A stretch of DNA of 64,000 nucleotides, taken from positions 1 through 64,000 of the forward strand of contig NZ_JAAGLY010000016.1 of NCBI RefSeq assembly GCF_010548375.1, given 5' to 3'. Below are positions 51,007 to 59,486 of this stretch, one piece after another. The DNA is from Streptomyces sp. SID13726. GTDB taxonomy: Bacteria; Actinomycetota; Actinomycetes; Streptomycetales; Streptomycetaceae. The translations under genes were made by a program, and so were the position numbers. The notes beneath the pieces were generated by a model that saw only the letters and a program-made list of their open reading frames with translations, was not told where the DNA came from and did no database searches. Within the stretch, counting starts at the first letter, position 1. Every line of letters starts with the position of its first letter.

Positions 51007-51126
51007 CCCTTGGTACTCCTCAACAGGTGCGGATCGGATGCGATACGTGGAGTCAGAATGGCGAGCCTACCCGCTCCTGATGGCCCAAACGGGTGACTCG
51101 GATCGCATCGGCTCGCTGACCTGGGG

Positions 51127-52782
51127 TCATCCAGCGCGTCTGTGTTGTTTGGGACGAGATCGTTTCTCGACGTACATCCGCTCGTCGGCTGACTTCAACA
51201 CTTCGTCCGCCGTCATGCCGCAGTGTGCCCAGCCGATACCGAAGCTGGCACCGACCCGCACGGCCCGCCCCTCGGCCCGGATGGGCTGGATGATTTCGTT
51301 GCGCAGGCGCACCGCGAGGTCGGCCGCGTCGGCCTTGCCGAGGCCGTTGGCAAGGATCACGAACTCGTCGCCGCCGAGCCGGGCCACGGTGTCGCCGTCC
51401 CGGACGCACTGGGACAGCCGCCGGGCCACCTCGATGAGGACCGCGTCACCCGCGTTGTGCCCGAACCGGTCGTTGATCGACTTGAAGCCGTCGAGGTCGC
51501 AGAAGAGGACCGCGAGCCCCTTGGCACCGTCGTCGCGCTCCCCCTCGGGGGCGACGGTGTGGACATGGTGGTCGAAGCCGTCGTACGACTCCGCGCCGGG
51601 CCGGAAGTCGAAGCCGTGGCCGTTCGCGTCGTAGACGGCGGGGTGGCCGTAGGCCGCGTCCATGGACTCCAGGGCGCCCGCATGGGTGGGGCGCTGGCAG
51701 AGCCGGGAGGAGAGCCGGGCGCGCAGCTCGGCGGAGTTCGGGAGGCCGGTGAGGGAGTCGTGGGAGGCGCGGTGGGCGAGCTGGAGCTCGCGGCGCTTGC
51801 GCTCCTCGATGTCCTCGACGTGGGTGAGCAGGAAGCGGGGGCCGTCGGCGGCGTCCGCGACCACGCTGTTGCGCAGCGACACCCATACGTAGGTGCCGTC
51901 GCGGCGGCCCAGGCGCAGCTCGGCGCGCCCGCCCTCCGCGGAGGTCCGCAGCAGGGTGCCTATGTCCTCGGGGTGGACGAGGTCGGAGAAGGCGTAGCGG
52001 CGCATCGCGGAGGCGGGGCGGCCCAGCAGGCGGCACAGGGCGTCGTTGGTGCGCAGGATGCGGCCGTGCTGGTCGCCGCCCATCTCGGCGATGGCCATGC
52101 CTGAGGGGGCGTACTCGAAGGCCTGCCGGAAGCTCTCCTCGCTCGCCCTGAGGGCCTGCTGCTCCCTTTCGAGCCTGACCAGAGCGCGCTGCATGTTCGC
52201 GCGTAGACGCGCGTTGCTGATCGCGATGGCGGCCTGGAACGCGTACATCTGGAGCGCTTCACGGCCCCAGGCGCCCGGCCGGCGGCCGTTGCGCGGCCGG
52301 TCCACGGAGAGCACGCCGATCAGCTCGCCGCACTTGCCGCCCGGCACGCTCGGTGTGTACATCGGCGCGAAGAGCCGGTCGGAGGGGTGCCACTCGTCCT
52401 CGAAGCGGGGCGCGGGCCCGTCGGTGTACCACTGCGGGACGTCGTCGTCGTCGAGGATCCAGCCCTCGGTGTGCGGGATGAAGACCAGGTCGCCCCAGGT
52501 CTCCCCCATGCTCAGCCGGCGCTCCCAGGAGTCCCGGGAGCCGACCCGGCCGGTGATGAGCGCCTCGGCCGCCTGGTTCCCCGAGAAGGCGGCGACGACG
52601 AGGTCGCCGTCGGGGCGCACGAGATTGACGCACGCCAGCTCGTAGCCGAGCGCCTGGACCACGCCGTTCGCGACCGTCTGCAATGTGTCGGCCAGGCTAC
52701 GGGCCGTGTTCATGTCGGCCATGACCTGGTGCAGCTGACGCAGGGACGCAAGACGGACGTAGGGCTCCGACTCAGTCTCCAT
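51127..52782 (-). CDS. cdgB: GAF-PAS-GGDEF diguanylate cyclase
   Basis: 551 residues from ATG 52782, chosen for its GGAGG 9 nt upstream. GAF domain about residues 20-190; coiled helix 195-220; PAS-PAC 215-330 (SGMAIAEMGGDQHGRILRTND in pieces, VEDIEERKRRELQ); GGDEF domain 340-535 with GGDEF at 470-474 and an RxxD inhibitory site RDGD at 461-464. It makes cyclic di-GMP. An insertion of about 55 residues (364-418, His/Tyr/Gly-rich) interrupts the start of the catalytic domain. The layout and neighbours match CdgB of S. coelicolor, which is controlled by BldD and affects development; a BldD-box match lies upstream. Confidence 0.93.
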   Translation of the reverse strand: METESEPYVRLASLRQLHQVMADMNTARSLADTLQTVANGVVQALGYELACVNLVRPDGDLVVAAFSGNQAAEALITGRVGSRDSWERRLSMGETWGDLVFIPHTEGWILDDDDVPQWYTDGPAPRFEDEWHPSDRLFAPMYTPSVPGGKCGELIGVLSVDRPRNGRRPGAWGREALQMYAFQAAIAISNARLRANMQRALVRLEREQQALRASEESFRQAFEYAPSGMAIAEMGGDQHGRILRTNDALCRLLGRPASAMRRYAFSDLVHPEDIGTLLRTSAEGGRAELRLGRRDGTYVWVSLRNSVVADAADGPRFLLTHVEDIEERKRRELQLAHRASHDSLTGLPNSAELRARLSSRLCQRPTHAGALESMDAAYGHPAVYDANGHGFDFRPGAESYDGFDHHVHTVAPEGERDDGAKGLAVLFCDLDGFKSINDRFGHNAGDAVLIEVARRLSQCVRDGDTVARLGGDEFVILANGLGKADAADLAVRLRNEIIQPIRAEGRAVRVGASFGIGWAHCGMTADEVLKSADERMYVEKRSRPKQHRRAG

Positions 52783-53100
52783 TTTGCTTGACCTCCCCCC
52801 GAGACCTCGCAGCGAATCAAGGGTCATCTGTCCAGCCACTGAATCACAGCGCGCTCCCCGCCCGGTACACAGGGTCAACAATTGGCACCTCTTGTGACTC
52901 AAGTCACAGCGAAAGATGAGCAATTGAACGGGGTTTCTGCGTTTTTCCTGTGCGTTTACTGAACGCAAAGTTTGGGTGTTTGTGAACGCCGTACGTATCG
53001 CCGTGGGTATCTCCGTGCGCATCTCCGCCGGTAGACCTAGGTCCGGCCTCGGGCGGAGGCCCGATGCGGGGCGCTCGCACCGGAGATTAGCGTTTCCGAC
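52783..53100. promoter_or_regulatory. cdgB upstream region with BldD box and a second palindrome
   Basis: ACACAGGGTCA at 52867-52877 fits the BldD box core AC-n-CAG-n-GT-n-A exactly, 85 bp before the cdgB start. About 16 bp further, TGTGACT-CA-AGTCACA (52893-52908) is a perfect palindrome with 7-bp arms. The segment 52981-53035 has three imperfect repeats near GTATCTCCGTG. I see no gene in this 318-bp gap. Confidence 0.7.
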
Positions 53101-53676
53101 GTGCCGAACACTCCCCCCGCCACGGTCCCGATGATCCCCGCGCCCGCCTCCGGGCATGCTGTGGGGGTGAGCAACGACGAGTTCCGCGCCGCCATGTCCC
53201 GGCTGGCCGCGGGCGTGGTCCTGGTGACCGCGTTCGAGCCCCCGCTCGACAGCGACGGGCCCAAGGGCGAGGACGTCGGCATGACGGCCACGGCGTTCCT
53301 GTCGGTCTCCCTGGACCCCCCGTTGGTGCTGGTCAGCCTGCGTACCGGGTCCCGGATGGACGACCTCCTCGACGAGCAGCCGCACTGGGCGGTCTCCGTG
53401 CTGTCCGAGAGCCAGCGGCACATCGCGGGCCGCTTCGCCATGAAGGGCCGCATCAGCGACCGGCTGCTGTTCGAGGACATCCCGTACGTCCGCGGTGCCG
53501 CGACCGGCGCCGCACTGGTGGGCGGCGCCCTCGCCACCCTGGAGTGCCGCACCGAGCAGAGCGTGCCGGCCGGCGACCACACCCTCGTGATCGGCCGCGT
53601 CCTGACCGCGTCCGTACCGAGCGCGGACGGCGGGCCCCTGACCTATTTCCGTGGCAGGTACCGGCAGTTGGGATGA
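53101..53676 (+). CDS. Flavin reductase family protein
   Basis: 191 residues from GTG 53101; ATG 53128 or GTG 53167 are alternatives, since no ribosome binding site is evident. The flavin-reductase-like FMN-binding split barrel is clear from the first real domain residues EFRAAMSRLAAGVVLVTA, MTATAFLSVSLDPPLVLVSL, WAVSVLSESQRHIAGRFAM and DHTLVIGRVLTA. It probably supplies reduced flavin to a monooxygenase or reduces a flavin itself. It is divergent from cdgB. Confidence 0.88.
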   Translation: MPNTPPATVPMIPAPASGHAVGVSNDEFRAAMSRLAAGVVLVTAFEPPLDSDGPKGEDVGMTATAFLSVSLDPPLVLVSLRTGSRMDDLLDEQPHWAVSVLSESQRHIAGRFAMKGRISDRLLFEDIPYVRGAATGAALVGGALATLECRTEQSVPAGDHTLVIGRVLTASVPSADGGPLTYFRGRYRQLG

Positions 53677-53682
53677 ATTCCG

Positions 53683-53718
53683 CGGGGGCCCGGATCCAGA
53701 CCCTGATCCAGGCCCCCG
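53683..53718 (+). terminator. Terminator after the flavin reductase gene
   Basis: CGGGGGCC (53683-53690) pairs with GGCCCCCG (53711-53718), with an inner GGATC/GATCC stem, 7 bp after the stop codon. The remaining sequence to 53920 holds no gene. Confidence 0.6.
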
Positions 53719-53920
53719 ATCCAGGCCTCCGGATGGCATTCGCACCCCGCCGCAAAAAAGATCACACCCGGGAATTCCGAGGCCGCCGCGGGCATACCCG
53801 TCCGCCCCGGCCGGGAATTCTCGATCGTGTACGAACGTGAACACGAGGGTTCGCCGGACTGGGCCGTCCCGCGGCAGCGCGAGAGGCACGACGACGGCGC
53901 CGGACCCGACGAGGGACCCG

Positions 53921-54358
53921 TCAGCCCCAGTCCCGGCCCGACCGCCCCCGCTTCGTGTCCGACCGCTGCTTCTTCTCCCGCAGCCGCCGCTCGTTGATCC
54001 CACGAGGAATCCGGGTCGCCCGCCGCGGCTTCGGCGGCGGCGCCGTGGCCTCCGCGAGCAGCGCCGCGAGGCGTACGGCCGCGGTCTCGCGGTTCCGCCA
54101 CTGCGACCGGTGCTCGGAGGACCGTACGACGACGACCCCGTCCACGAGTCGCGAGGCCAGCTTGGTGAGGGCCCGCTGCTTCCACACCTCGGGCAGGGAC
54201 TCGGTGCGGGCGAGGTCGAACCGCAGCTCCACCTGGGAGTCGCTGGTGTTGACGTGCTGCCCACCGGGCCCGGACGACCGCGAGAAACGCCACATGAGCT
54301 CGGCCTCGGGCAGGGAGACGGAGCCGCGGATGACGTAGGGACCGGACATGGGGTCCAT
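53921..54358 (-). CDS. arfB: Alternative ribosome-rescue factor ArfB (release-factor-like hydrolase)
   Basis: 145 residues. The catalytic GGQ motif stands in SSGPGGQHVNTSDSQVEL, the signature of class I release factors and YaeJ/ArfB. The C-terminal tail is highly basic (RATRIPRGINERRLREKKQR), as needed to enter the empty mRNA channel. It has no codon-recognition domain, so it frees peptides from ribosomes stalled without a stop codon. Start MDPMSGPYVIRG; the second Met (fourth codon) is also possible. Confidence 0.93.
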   Translation of the reverse strand: MDPMSGPYVIRGSVSLPEAELMWRFSRSSGPGGQHVNTSDSQVELRFDLARTESLPEVWKQRALTKLASRLVDGVVVVRSSEHRSQWRNRETAAVRLAALLAEATAPPPKPRRATRIPRGINERRLREKKQRSDTKRGRSGRDWG

Positions 54359-54527
54359 GTTCCCGCCCCTGACCCGTCCACGTCACCCCAATATCGCCTG
54401 TCGGCCCCCCGTTCGCGGTTCGGTAAAGAAAGTAAAGAAGCGGGGAACCTTCGACACCGCTCGCGGCGTTCATAGGGGTAGCTGTAGCTTCGTGCCCGTT
54501 ACTTAACGAGGGAAGGGACTCCCAACA

Positions 54528-55103
54528 ATGGCTGTAAGCCTGTCCAAGGGTGGCAACGTCTCGCTCACCAAGGAGGCTCCGGGCCTGACCGCCGTCACCG
54601 TGGGCCTCGGCTGGGACGTCCGCACCACCACCGGCACGGACTTCGACCTCGACGCCTCCGCGATCGCGGTCAACACGGAGGGCAAGGTCTACTCGGACGC
54701 CCACTTCGTGTTCTTCAACAACAAGCAGACCCCGGACCAGACCATCGTCCACACCGGTGACAACCGCACCGGCGAGGGCGCCGGCGACGACGAGGCGATC
54801 AACGTCAACCTGGCCGGCCTCCCGGCCGACATCGACAAGATCGTCTTCCCGGTCTCGATCTACGACGCGGAGAACCGCTCGCAGAACTTCGGCCAGGTCC
54901 GCAACGCGTACATCCGCATCGTGAACCAGGCCGGCGGCGCCGAGATCGCCCGCTACGACCTCTCCGAGGACGCGGCGACGGAGACCGCGATGGTCTTCGG
55001 CGAGCTGTACCGCAACGGCGCGGAGTGGAAGTTCCGCGCGGTCGGCCAGGGCTACGCCTCGGGCCTGGTCGGCATCGCCCAGGACTTCGGCGTGAACGTC
55101 TGA
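54528..55103 (+). CDS. terD: TerD family tellurium-resistance/calcium-binding protein
   Basis: 191 residues, the normal TerD length, MAVSLSKGGNVSLTKEAPGL. The Ca-binding DFDLDASAIAV and the VNTEGKVYSDAHFVFFNN, GDNRTGEGAGDDE and PVSIYDAENRSQNFGQVRNAYIRI blocks are intact. TerD proteins bind calcium and take part in tellurite/stress responses and, in Streptomyces, in differentiation. GGGAAGGGA lies upstream as ribosome binding site. No other ter gene is adjacent. Confidence 0.97.
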   Translation: MAVSLSKGGNVSLTKEAPGLTAVTVGLGWDVRTTTGTDFDLDASAIAVNTEGKVYSDAHFVFFNNKQTPDQTIVHTGDNRTGEGAGDDEAINVNLAGLPADIDKIVFPVSIYDAENRSQNFGQVRNAYIRIVNQAGGAEIARYDLSEDAATETAMVFGELYRNGAEWKFRAVGQGYASGLVGIAQDFGVNV

Positions 55104-55121
55104 CACGCACAGCGGTGAGCG

Positions 55122-55153
55122 GGAGCCCCTGGCCGATACCGGCCGGGGGCTCC
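55122..55153. terminator. Bidirectional terminator between terD and the DUF397 gene
   Basis: GGAGCCCC(T)GGCC and GGCC(G)GGGGCTCC form a 13-15-bp stem with a short loop, 18 bp after terD and 14 bp after the convergent DUF397 stop. Confidence 0.85.
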
Positions 55154-55166
55154 GGCGTTCCGTCTT

Positions 55167-55370
55167 CTAGGCCTGTGCGATGAAGGCGGTCCAGGTGGCG
55201 GGGGTGACGGTGAAGTGGGGGGCGGTGGGGTCGTTCTTGGAGTCGCGGATGTGGATGGCGTCGGGGGCGGTGGCGATCTCGACGCAGGAGTTGCCGTCCG
55301 TGCCGCTGCTGTAGCTGCTCTTGAACCACACCAGCTCGGAGGCGTCCCCGGCAGCGGACTTGCGGATCAT
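55167..55370 (-). CDS. DUF397 domain protein
   Basis: 67 residues, matching DUF397 almost end to end: LVWFKSSYSSGTDGNSCVEIA, then IHIRDSKNDP and a C-terminal WTAFIAQA. In Streptomyces these proteins are encoded beside DUF5753 helix-turn-helix regulators (WhiJ/AbaA-type loci) and are thought to bind them. Its ATG overlaps the regulator stop as ATGA, so the pair is coupled. Confidence 0.93.
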   Translation of the reverse strand: MIRKSAAGDASELVWFKSSYSSGTDGNSCVEIATAPDAIHIRDSKNDPTAPHFTVTPATWTAFIAQA

Positions 55371-56221
55371 GTTTCTCCCAGCAGTTGCTCGATGAAGGCC
55401 AGTGACTCCCGTGGCGGGAGCGCCTGAGCCCGGATGGTGCCATACCGCAGCTCAAGGATGCGGAGCTGTTTCGGGTCGGTGATGGGGCGGCCGTTGAAGG
55501 CGCCGTCCGAACGCCCCACCGCTGTTCCGTCCGGAAACTTCAGCAGCTCGATCTTGCCGTCCAGGCCTGGGTGGGCGTCGCTGTTCGTCGGCATGATCTG
55601 CAGCGTGACGTTGCGCAACCTCCCCACCTCCAGCAGACGTTCGAGCTGCTGTCGCCACACCATTGTGCCCCCGACCGGTCGACGTACGACTGCCTCCTCC
55701 AACACGAAGTGGATGGACGGAGCCGGGTCACGTTCGAAGACCGACTGCCGGGCCAGACGAGCAACCACCATGCGCTCCACGTCGTCCTGCGAGTACGGCG
55801 GTTGCGCCGCCTCGAAGAGCGCCCGTGCATGCTCCGCGATCTGCAACAACCCATGGACGCTGTTGGATTCATAGACCCCGATCTCAACGGCCTGCGCCTC
55901 CAACTTGGCCAGCTCCCGAACCCTCTTCGGATACCGGACCTTCCTCACGTCCTCCTTCATCGCGGCGATGAGCCCACCCGCCCCCAAGACCTCGTCGGCC
56001 TTGTCCAGATAGTCGAGCCGGGGGATCCGTTTGCCGCCCTCGATCTTGTAGACCATGTCCTCGCCGTACCCGACGGCCTCACCGAAGTCGGCGGCCCGCA
56101 TCCCCACGGCCTCGCGCCGCAGTTTGAGTTGCCGTCCGACCGTCGCGATGACCGCGACACCCCACTCGTCATCGGGGTCGACCTCCCACCCGGGGTCGAC
56201 CGTCTCGCCGTCCACACTCAT
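55367..56221 (-). CDS. Helix-turn-helix regulator of the WhiJ-like DUF5753 family
   Basis: 284 residues. The N-terminal XRE-type helix-turn-helix (about residues 28-80: LKLRREAVGMRAADFGEAV, GYGEDMVYKIEGGKRIP) is followed by the DUF5753 domain (residues 105-280: SNSVHGLLQIAEHARALF, VARLARQSVFERDPAPSIHFVLEEAVVRRPVGG, RNVTLQIMPTNSDAHPGL). These proteins repress developmental or secondary-metabolite genes, and the paired DUF397 protein relieves or modulates this. The divergent HATPase gene completes the usual three-gene locus. Confidence 0.93.
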   Translation of the reverse strand: MSVDGETVDPGWEVDPDDEWGVAVIATVGRQLKLRREAVGMRAADFGEAVGYGEDMVYKIEGGKRIPRLDYLDKADEVLGAGGLIAAMKEDVRKVRYPKRVRELAKLEAQAVEIGVYESNSVHGLLQIAEHARALFEAAQPPYSQDDVERMVVARLARQSVFERDPAPSIHFVLEEAVVRRPVGGTMVWRQQLERLLEVGRLRNVTLQIMPTNSDAHPGLDGKIELLKFPDGTAVGRSDGAFNGRPITDPKQLRILELRYGTIRAQALPPRESLAFIEQLLGET

Positions 56222-56376
56222 CCCGCACCCCTCCGCCGTACGTCCGTACCCGCGACGCCCCTACCCCCACGACCGCCCCCGACAGCCCGGACACGACCGG
56301 ACAAGCTCCGGACAGTCACCGTACGCATCGGCGACGTCACTGTTCACGGTACGCACGCCCGGCCACGCTGAGTGAC

Positions 56377-56913
56377 GTGAATCAAGAAACCGCCGCCATC
56401 CGCAACTTCAGCGCGCCCCTGTCCTCCACACCACGGGGAGCCCGCCTGGCCCGACTCCTGGCCTGCGAGCAACTCCGTGAGTGGGGACTCCCGTTGGACC
56501 CCGCGGAGCACATCGTGGCGGAGCTGGCGGCGAACGCGGTGACACACGGCCGGGTCCCGGGACGCGACTTCCGCATCACGCTCTACGTCGTCGGCGGCAC
56601 CCTGCGCATCGAGGTCACGGACACCCGGGGTGACCGTTTGCCGTGTGTGCAACTCCTTGCGCCGGACGCGGAGTCGGGGCGGGGGCTGGCACTCGTGGAG
56701 ACGTTGGCCGACCGCTGGGGTGTCGCGCCGGGGCCCCGGCCGCGCAAGACGGTGTGGGCGGAGGTCGACGTCTCACCGGGGGCCGGGAACCGGAACTCCG
56801 GTGGCGTGGGCTGCCTTTCCCAAAGGAACTCCGGGGTGAAAGAAACCCACCCAAGCCCCACCCCTCCTCCCGGCTCCTCACGTGTCGAAGCCGCAGCTCA
56901 CTCGCCCGGGTGA
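56377..56913 (+). CDS. HATPase-type regulatory kinase (anti-sigma-factor-like)
   Basis: 178 residues from GTG 56377 (VNQETAAIRNF). The GHKL ATP fold shows the N box ELAANAVTHG, G1 box EVTDTRGD and G2 region GRGLALVETLADRWG. Small cytosolic proteins of this kind include RsbW-like anti-sigma factors, and this subgroup accompanies WhiJ/AbaA loci. The last 45 residues are low complexity and may be dispensable. Divergent from the DUF5753 regulator. Confidence 0.9.
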   Translation: MNQETAAIRNFSAPLSSTPRGARLARLLACEQLREWGLPLDPAEHIVAELAANAVTHGRVPGRDFRITLYVVGGTLRIEVTDTRGDRLPCVQLLAPDAESGRGLALVETLADRWGVAPGPRPRKTVWAEVDVSPGAGNRNSGGVGCLSQRNSGVKETHPSPTPPPGSSRVEAAAHSPG

Positions 56914-56999
56914 ACATCACCAACTCAGCTGGATTTCGGCCCGGTTGCTTGCTCTACGCTCACGGCAGCACAACCGCAGTCACACAGCGGACATACGAC

Positions 57000-57035
57000 G
57001 GCCCTCGCCGGGACTGGCATCCCAATGCGAGGGCC
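57000..57035 (+). promoter_or_regulatory. 9-bp leader hairpin before the winged-helix gene
   Basis: GGCCCTCGC (57000-57008) and GCGAGGGCC (57027-57035) pair perfectly over an 18-nt loop, 29 bp before ATG 57065 and after a plausible promoter (TTGCTT..TACGCT near 56945-56958). Confidence 0.55.
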
Positions 57036-57064
57036 TGACCACCAAGGAAGAAGAGCGCTTCCCG

Positions 57065-57907
57065 ATGGACACCGAAAACCCTAGCGCGCCGCCGCGCGCC
57101 CAGTCCCGCCCCGCGGGCAAAAACCACCCGCGCGAGGGTGGCCTCCGCCACGACAACGCCCGCCACACCGAACGCTTCACGGTGATCGGCAACCACCTGG
57201 CCCAGCACGCGGAGCTGTCGCTCACCGCGAGAGGGCTGGCCCTGTACCTCCAGTCGCTCCCCGTGGGCGCTCCCGTGGACATCAAGACCCTCGCCGGCCG
57301 CTTCCCGGAGGGCCGGACCCGTATCGCCGCCGCCCTGCGCGAACTGGAGACCCACGGCTACCTCCGCCGCACCCGCGAACGCATCCCCGGCGGCCGGGTC
57401 GTCACCCGCACGGTCTCCTGCAACCGGCCCGGCCATCGCGACCATGCCCCGGCGCCGCCGAAGAAACCACGGCACCCGCCCCGCAAGCGGCTCCTCCCCG
57501 CCGTACCGCAGCCGGGCTGCCCGGCCCCGGAGCTGCTGCGGATCGCCACCGAAGTCGTCACCACGCTCCGCCGCCACGACCCCCGCCTGCTCCTGTCGGC
57601 CACGGAGACGGAACACCTGGCCCCCGGAGTCGCGGCCTGGCTGGAACGCGAGGCGACCCCCAGCGCCGTACTCCACGCCCTGACCACCCATCTCCCCACA
57701 GAGCCCCTGAACCGCCCGGCGGCCCTCCTGGCCCACCGCCTCACCACCCACCTGCCGCCCCTCCCTCCATACCGCCCGCCGTCTCCACCCCCGGAGGTAC
57801 GGCACCGACCCCAGACCTGCGACACCTGCGACCGCGTCTTCCGCGCTCCCGGCCCCGGCCTCTGCCGAGACTGCCGACACGATGCCGCGGGAGTGCCCTC
57901 AACGTGA
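57065..57907 (+). CDS. Winged-helix DNA-binding protein with C-terminal zinc knuckle
   Basis: 280 residues from ATG 57065. Residues 30-130 are a winged helix of the type found in replication initiators and Streptomyces regulators (RFTVIGNHLAQHAELSLTARGLALYLQS in pieces, KTLAGRFPEGRTRIAAALRELETHGYL). A Pro/Arg-rich linker and a helical domain (PELLRIATEVVTTLRRHDPRLLLS) follow, and the end has CDTCDRVFRAPGPGLCRDC, a CxxC-CxxC zinc knuckle. The stop overlaps the Uma2 start as GTGA. Confidence 0.88.
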   Translation: MDTENPSAPPRAQSRPAGKNHPREGGLRHDNARHTERFTVIGNHLAQHAELSLTARGLALYLQSLPVGAPVDIKTLAGRFPEGRTRIAAALRELETHGYLRRTRERIPGGRVVTRTVSCNRPGHRDHAPAPPKKPRHPPRKRLLPAVPQPGCPAPELLRIATEVVTTLRRHDPRLLLSATETEHLAPGVAAWLEREATPSAVLHALTTHLPTEPLNRPAALLAHRLTTHLPPLPPYRPPSPPPEVRHRPQTCDTCDRVFRAPGPGLCRDCRHDAAGVPST

Positions 57908-58467
57908 ACTCCCACCAGCACCGGGCCACGCGAAGCCTCCTACTGACCATGGAAGACACGCTGCCGGGCAAGTTCGAGATCACCAAGAACGGCCTCGTAC
58001 ACGATCTGGGTTCGCCCAACAGCCCTCACGAGCTGACCCGAGCGCGGCTTCGGAGGCGCCTCGAAAACGTGGCCCCGAAGGAGATCGTGGCCCACTCGGG
58101 CAAGCCCGACGTGGAGAACGAGCCGGAAGGCATCATGCGTCGTCCCGACGTGATGGTGATCGCCATGGCAGACATGGATGTCCCGGGCTCCTTCGACCCT
58201 CGCACACTCAGGGCCGCCATCGAGGTCGTCTCCCGCTCCAATCCCGACAACGACTGGGTCGGGAAGGTGCGCGACTACCCCCTGATCGGTATCCCCGTCT
58301 ACGCGATCTTCGACCCCCGCACCGCCACCGGCGCTGTCCTCACCGACATCCACCCCACCCCCGAAGGCCCCCGCTACGCCACCCGCAAGGATTTCGTCTA
58401 CGGCGAGGACGTCACCATCGGCGAGTGGACGATCTCCACGGACAACCTGCCCCAGTACAAGGACTAG
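57904..58467 (+). CDS. Uma2 family (DUF820) PD-(D/E)xK nuclease-like protein
   Basis: 187 residues from GTG 57904. The Uma2/DUF820 restriction-endonuclease fold is indicated by GKFEITKNGLV, RRPDVMVIA (conserved Asp), AAIEVVSRSN (Glu) and a following Lys in WVGKVRDY, plus GIPVYAIFDPR. Streptomyces carry many such genes beside regulators; their biological role is unclear. It is coupled to the winged-helix gene by a 4-bp overlap, and the stops of this and the GNAT gene overlap within CTAG. Confidence 0.9.
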   Translation: MNSHQHRATRSLLLTMEDTLPGKFEITKNGLVHDLGSPNSPHELTRARLRRRLENVAPKEIVAHSGKPDVENEPEGIMRRPDVMVIAMADMDVPGSFDPRTLRAAIEVVSRSNPDNDWVGKVRDYPLIGIPVYAIFDPRTATGAVLTDIHPTPEGPRYATRKDFVYGEDVTIGEWTISTDNLPQYKD

Positions 58468-59009
58468 CCACGGCCGCTCGGCGTGACCGGGGGCCGCATG
58501 CCGAGCCACTGTTCGGAGCCCCATGCCTCGAAGCGTTCCACCTCGGTGAATCCCAGCTTCGTCGCAAGGCGCATCGAGGCGGTGTTGGCGGTCTGGGTGG
58601 TGAGCACGACCGGCTCTCCGGGGAGAACTCCGTCGAGCCAGCCGAGTGCCGCCCCGCATGCCTCGGCCGCATAGCCGTTGCCCCAGGATCGCGGCAGGAA
58701 CAGGTAGCCGAGGTCGGCCTTTCCCACGGCAGCCGGGCGGCGGTGACCGGTTGCCCTCCTGAGGAGGATCTGGCCGATCATCGTCCCGTCGAGATCGACG
58801 ACGAAACTCCCGGGCCACCGCTCGGGCACCTCAGGGGTCTCCCGCTCGAGTTCGTCACGCGCCCGGGGGCCGCCGAGGTAGGTGTGCGCCTCCGGCGAGG
58901 CCAGCAGCTCGATGAACGCCGTACGGTCCCGTCCCTCGGATGCACGGAGTACAAGACGCTCGGTCCTGATCGGCTCGGGCGGCCACGTCACGAGGTCCAG
59001 TTCATCCAT
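58464..59009 (-). CDS. GNAT family N-acetyltransferase
   Basis: 181 residues. RimJ/RimL-type features: IRTERLVLRASEGRDRTAFIEL, GKADLGYLFLPRSWGNGYAAEA (acetyl-CoA loop with RSWGNGYA) and TANTASMRLATKLGFTEVERFE. It should acetylate a protein N terminus or small molecule. No ribosome binding site was checked beyond ATG 59009, the first plausible start (MDELDLVTWPPEPI). Confidence 0.9.
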   Translation of the reverse strand: MDELDLVTWPPEPIRTERLVLRASEGRDRTAFIELLASPEAHTYLGGPRARDELERETPEVPERWPGSFVVDLDGTMIGQILLRRATGHRRPAAVGKADLGYLFLPRSWGNGYAAEACGAALGWLDGVLPGEPVVLTTQTANTASMRLATKLGFTEVERFEAWGSEQWLGMRPPVTPSGRG

Positions 59010-59038
59010 CCGCGCAAGTTAGCAAGGGGTGTCTGGTC

Positions 59039-59437
59039 TCAGCGGGCGAACTTCTCGATGGCCGCCGGGGTGACGGGGGTGAAGAAGTTGACGAGGTTGC
59101 CGTCGGGGTCGCGGAAGAGGAGGGAGCGGTTGCCCCAGGGCATCGTGGTGGGACCGTTGACGAAGTCGGTGACGTGGCCGGTCAGGTTCTGGTGGACGCG
59201 GTCCACGTCGTCGACGAGGAACTCGGTGATCACGCTGTGGTTGGCCGCCGGGCGGGCCGAGCCCGGGGCGAACAGCGGGACGGTGCGGGTGCTCGCGATC
59301 GCGAGGGTGGCGCCCGGGGTCCTGAGCTCGGCGAAGTCCTCGGTGGCCCACTCCGCCCGCACTCCGGTGGCCCGCTCGTAGAACGCGACGAGACGGGCGA
59401 CGTCGCCGGTGATGATGCGGATCGAGACGAAGTCCAT
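59039..59437 (-). CDS. VOC family (glyoxalase/dioxygenase fold) protein
   Basis: 132 residues from ATG 59437 with AAGGAG 7 nt upstream. The vicinal-oxygen-chelate pattern MDFVSIRIITGDVARLVAFYE, ITEFLVDDVDRVHQNL, MPWGNRSLLFRDPDGNLVNFF is clear; metal ligands are not all obvious, so it may be a binding protein rather than an enzyme. It is divergent from the WYL regulator; the palindrome between them suggests it is the regulator's target. Confidence 0.9.
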   Translation of the reverse strand: MDFVSIRIITGDVARLVAFYERATGVRAEWATEDFAELRTPGATLAIASTRTVPLFAPGSARPAANHSVITEFLVDDVDRVHQNLTGHVTDFVNGPTTMPWGNRSLLFRDPDGNLVNFFTPVTPAAIEKFAR

Positions 59438-59486
59438 GGGGATCTCCTTGGCTGTGCTGAAGGCGTGCACATCGCAGGCTAGGAGA

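Noticed and set aside
52893..52908. Second BldD box
   Set aside because: The spacing between AC and GT is 4 instead of 5 bp, so it does not fit the BldD core; kept as a separate palindrome.
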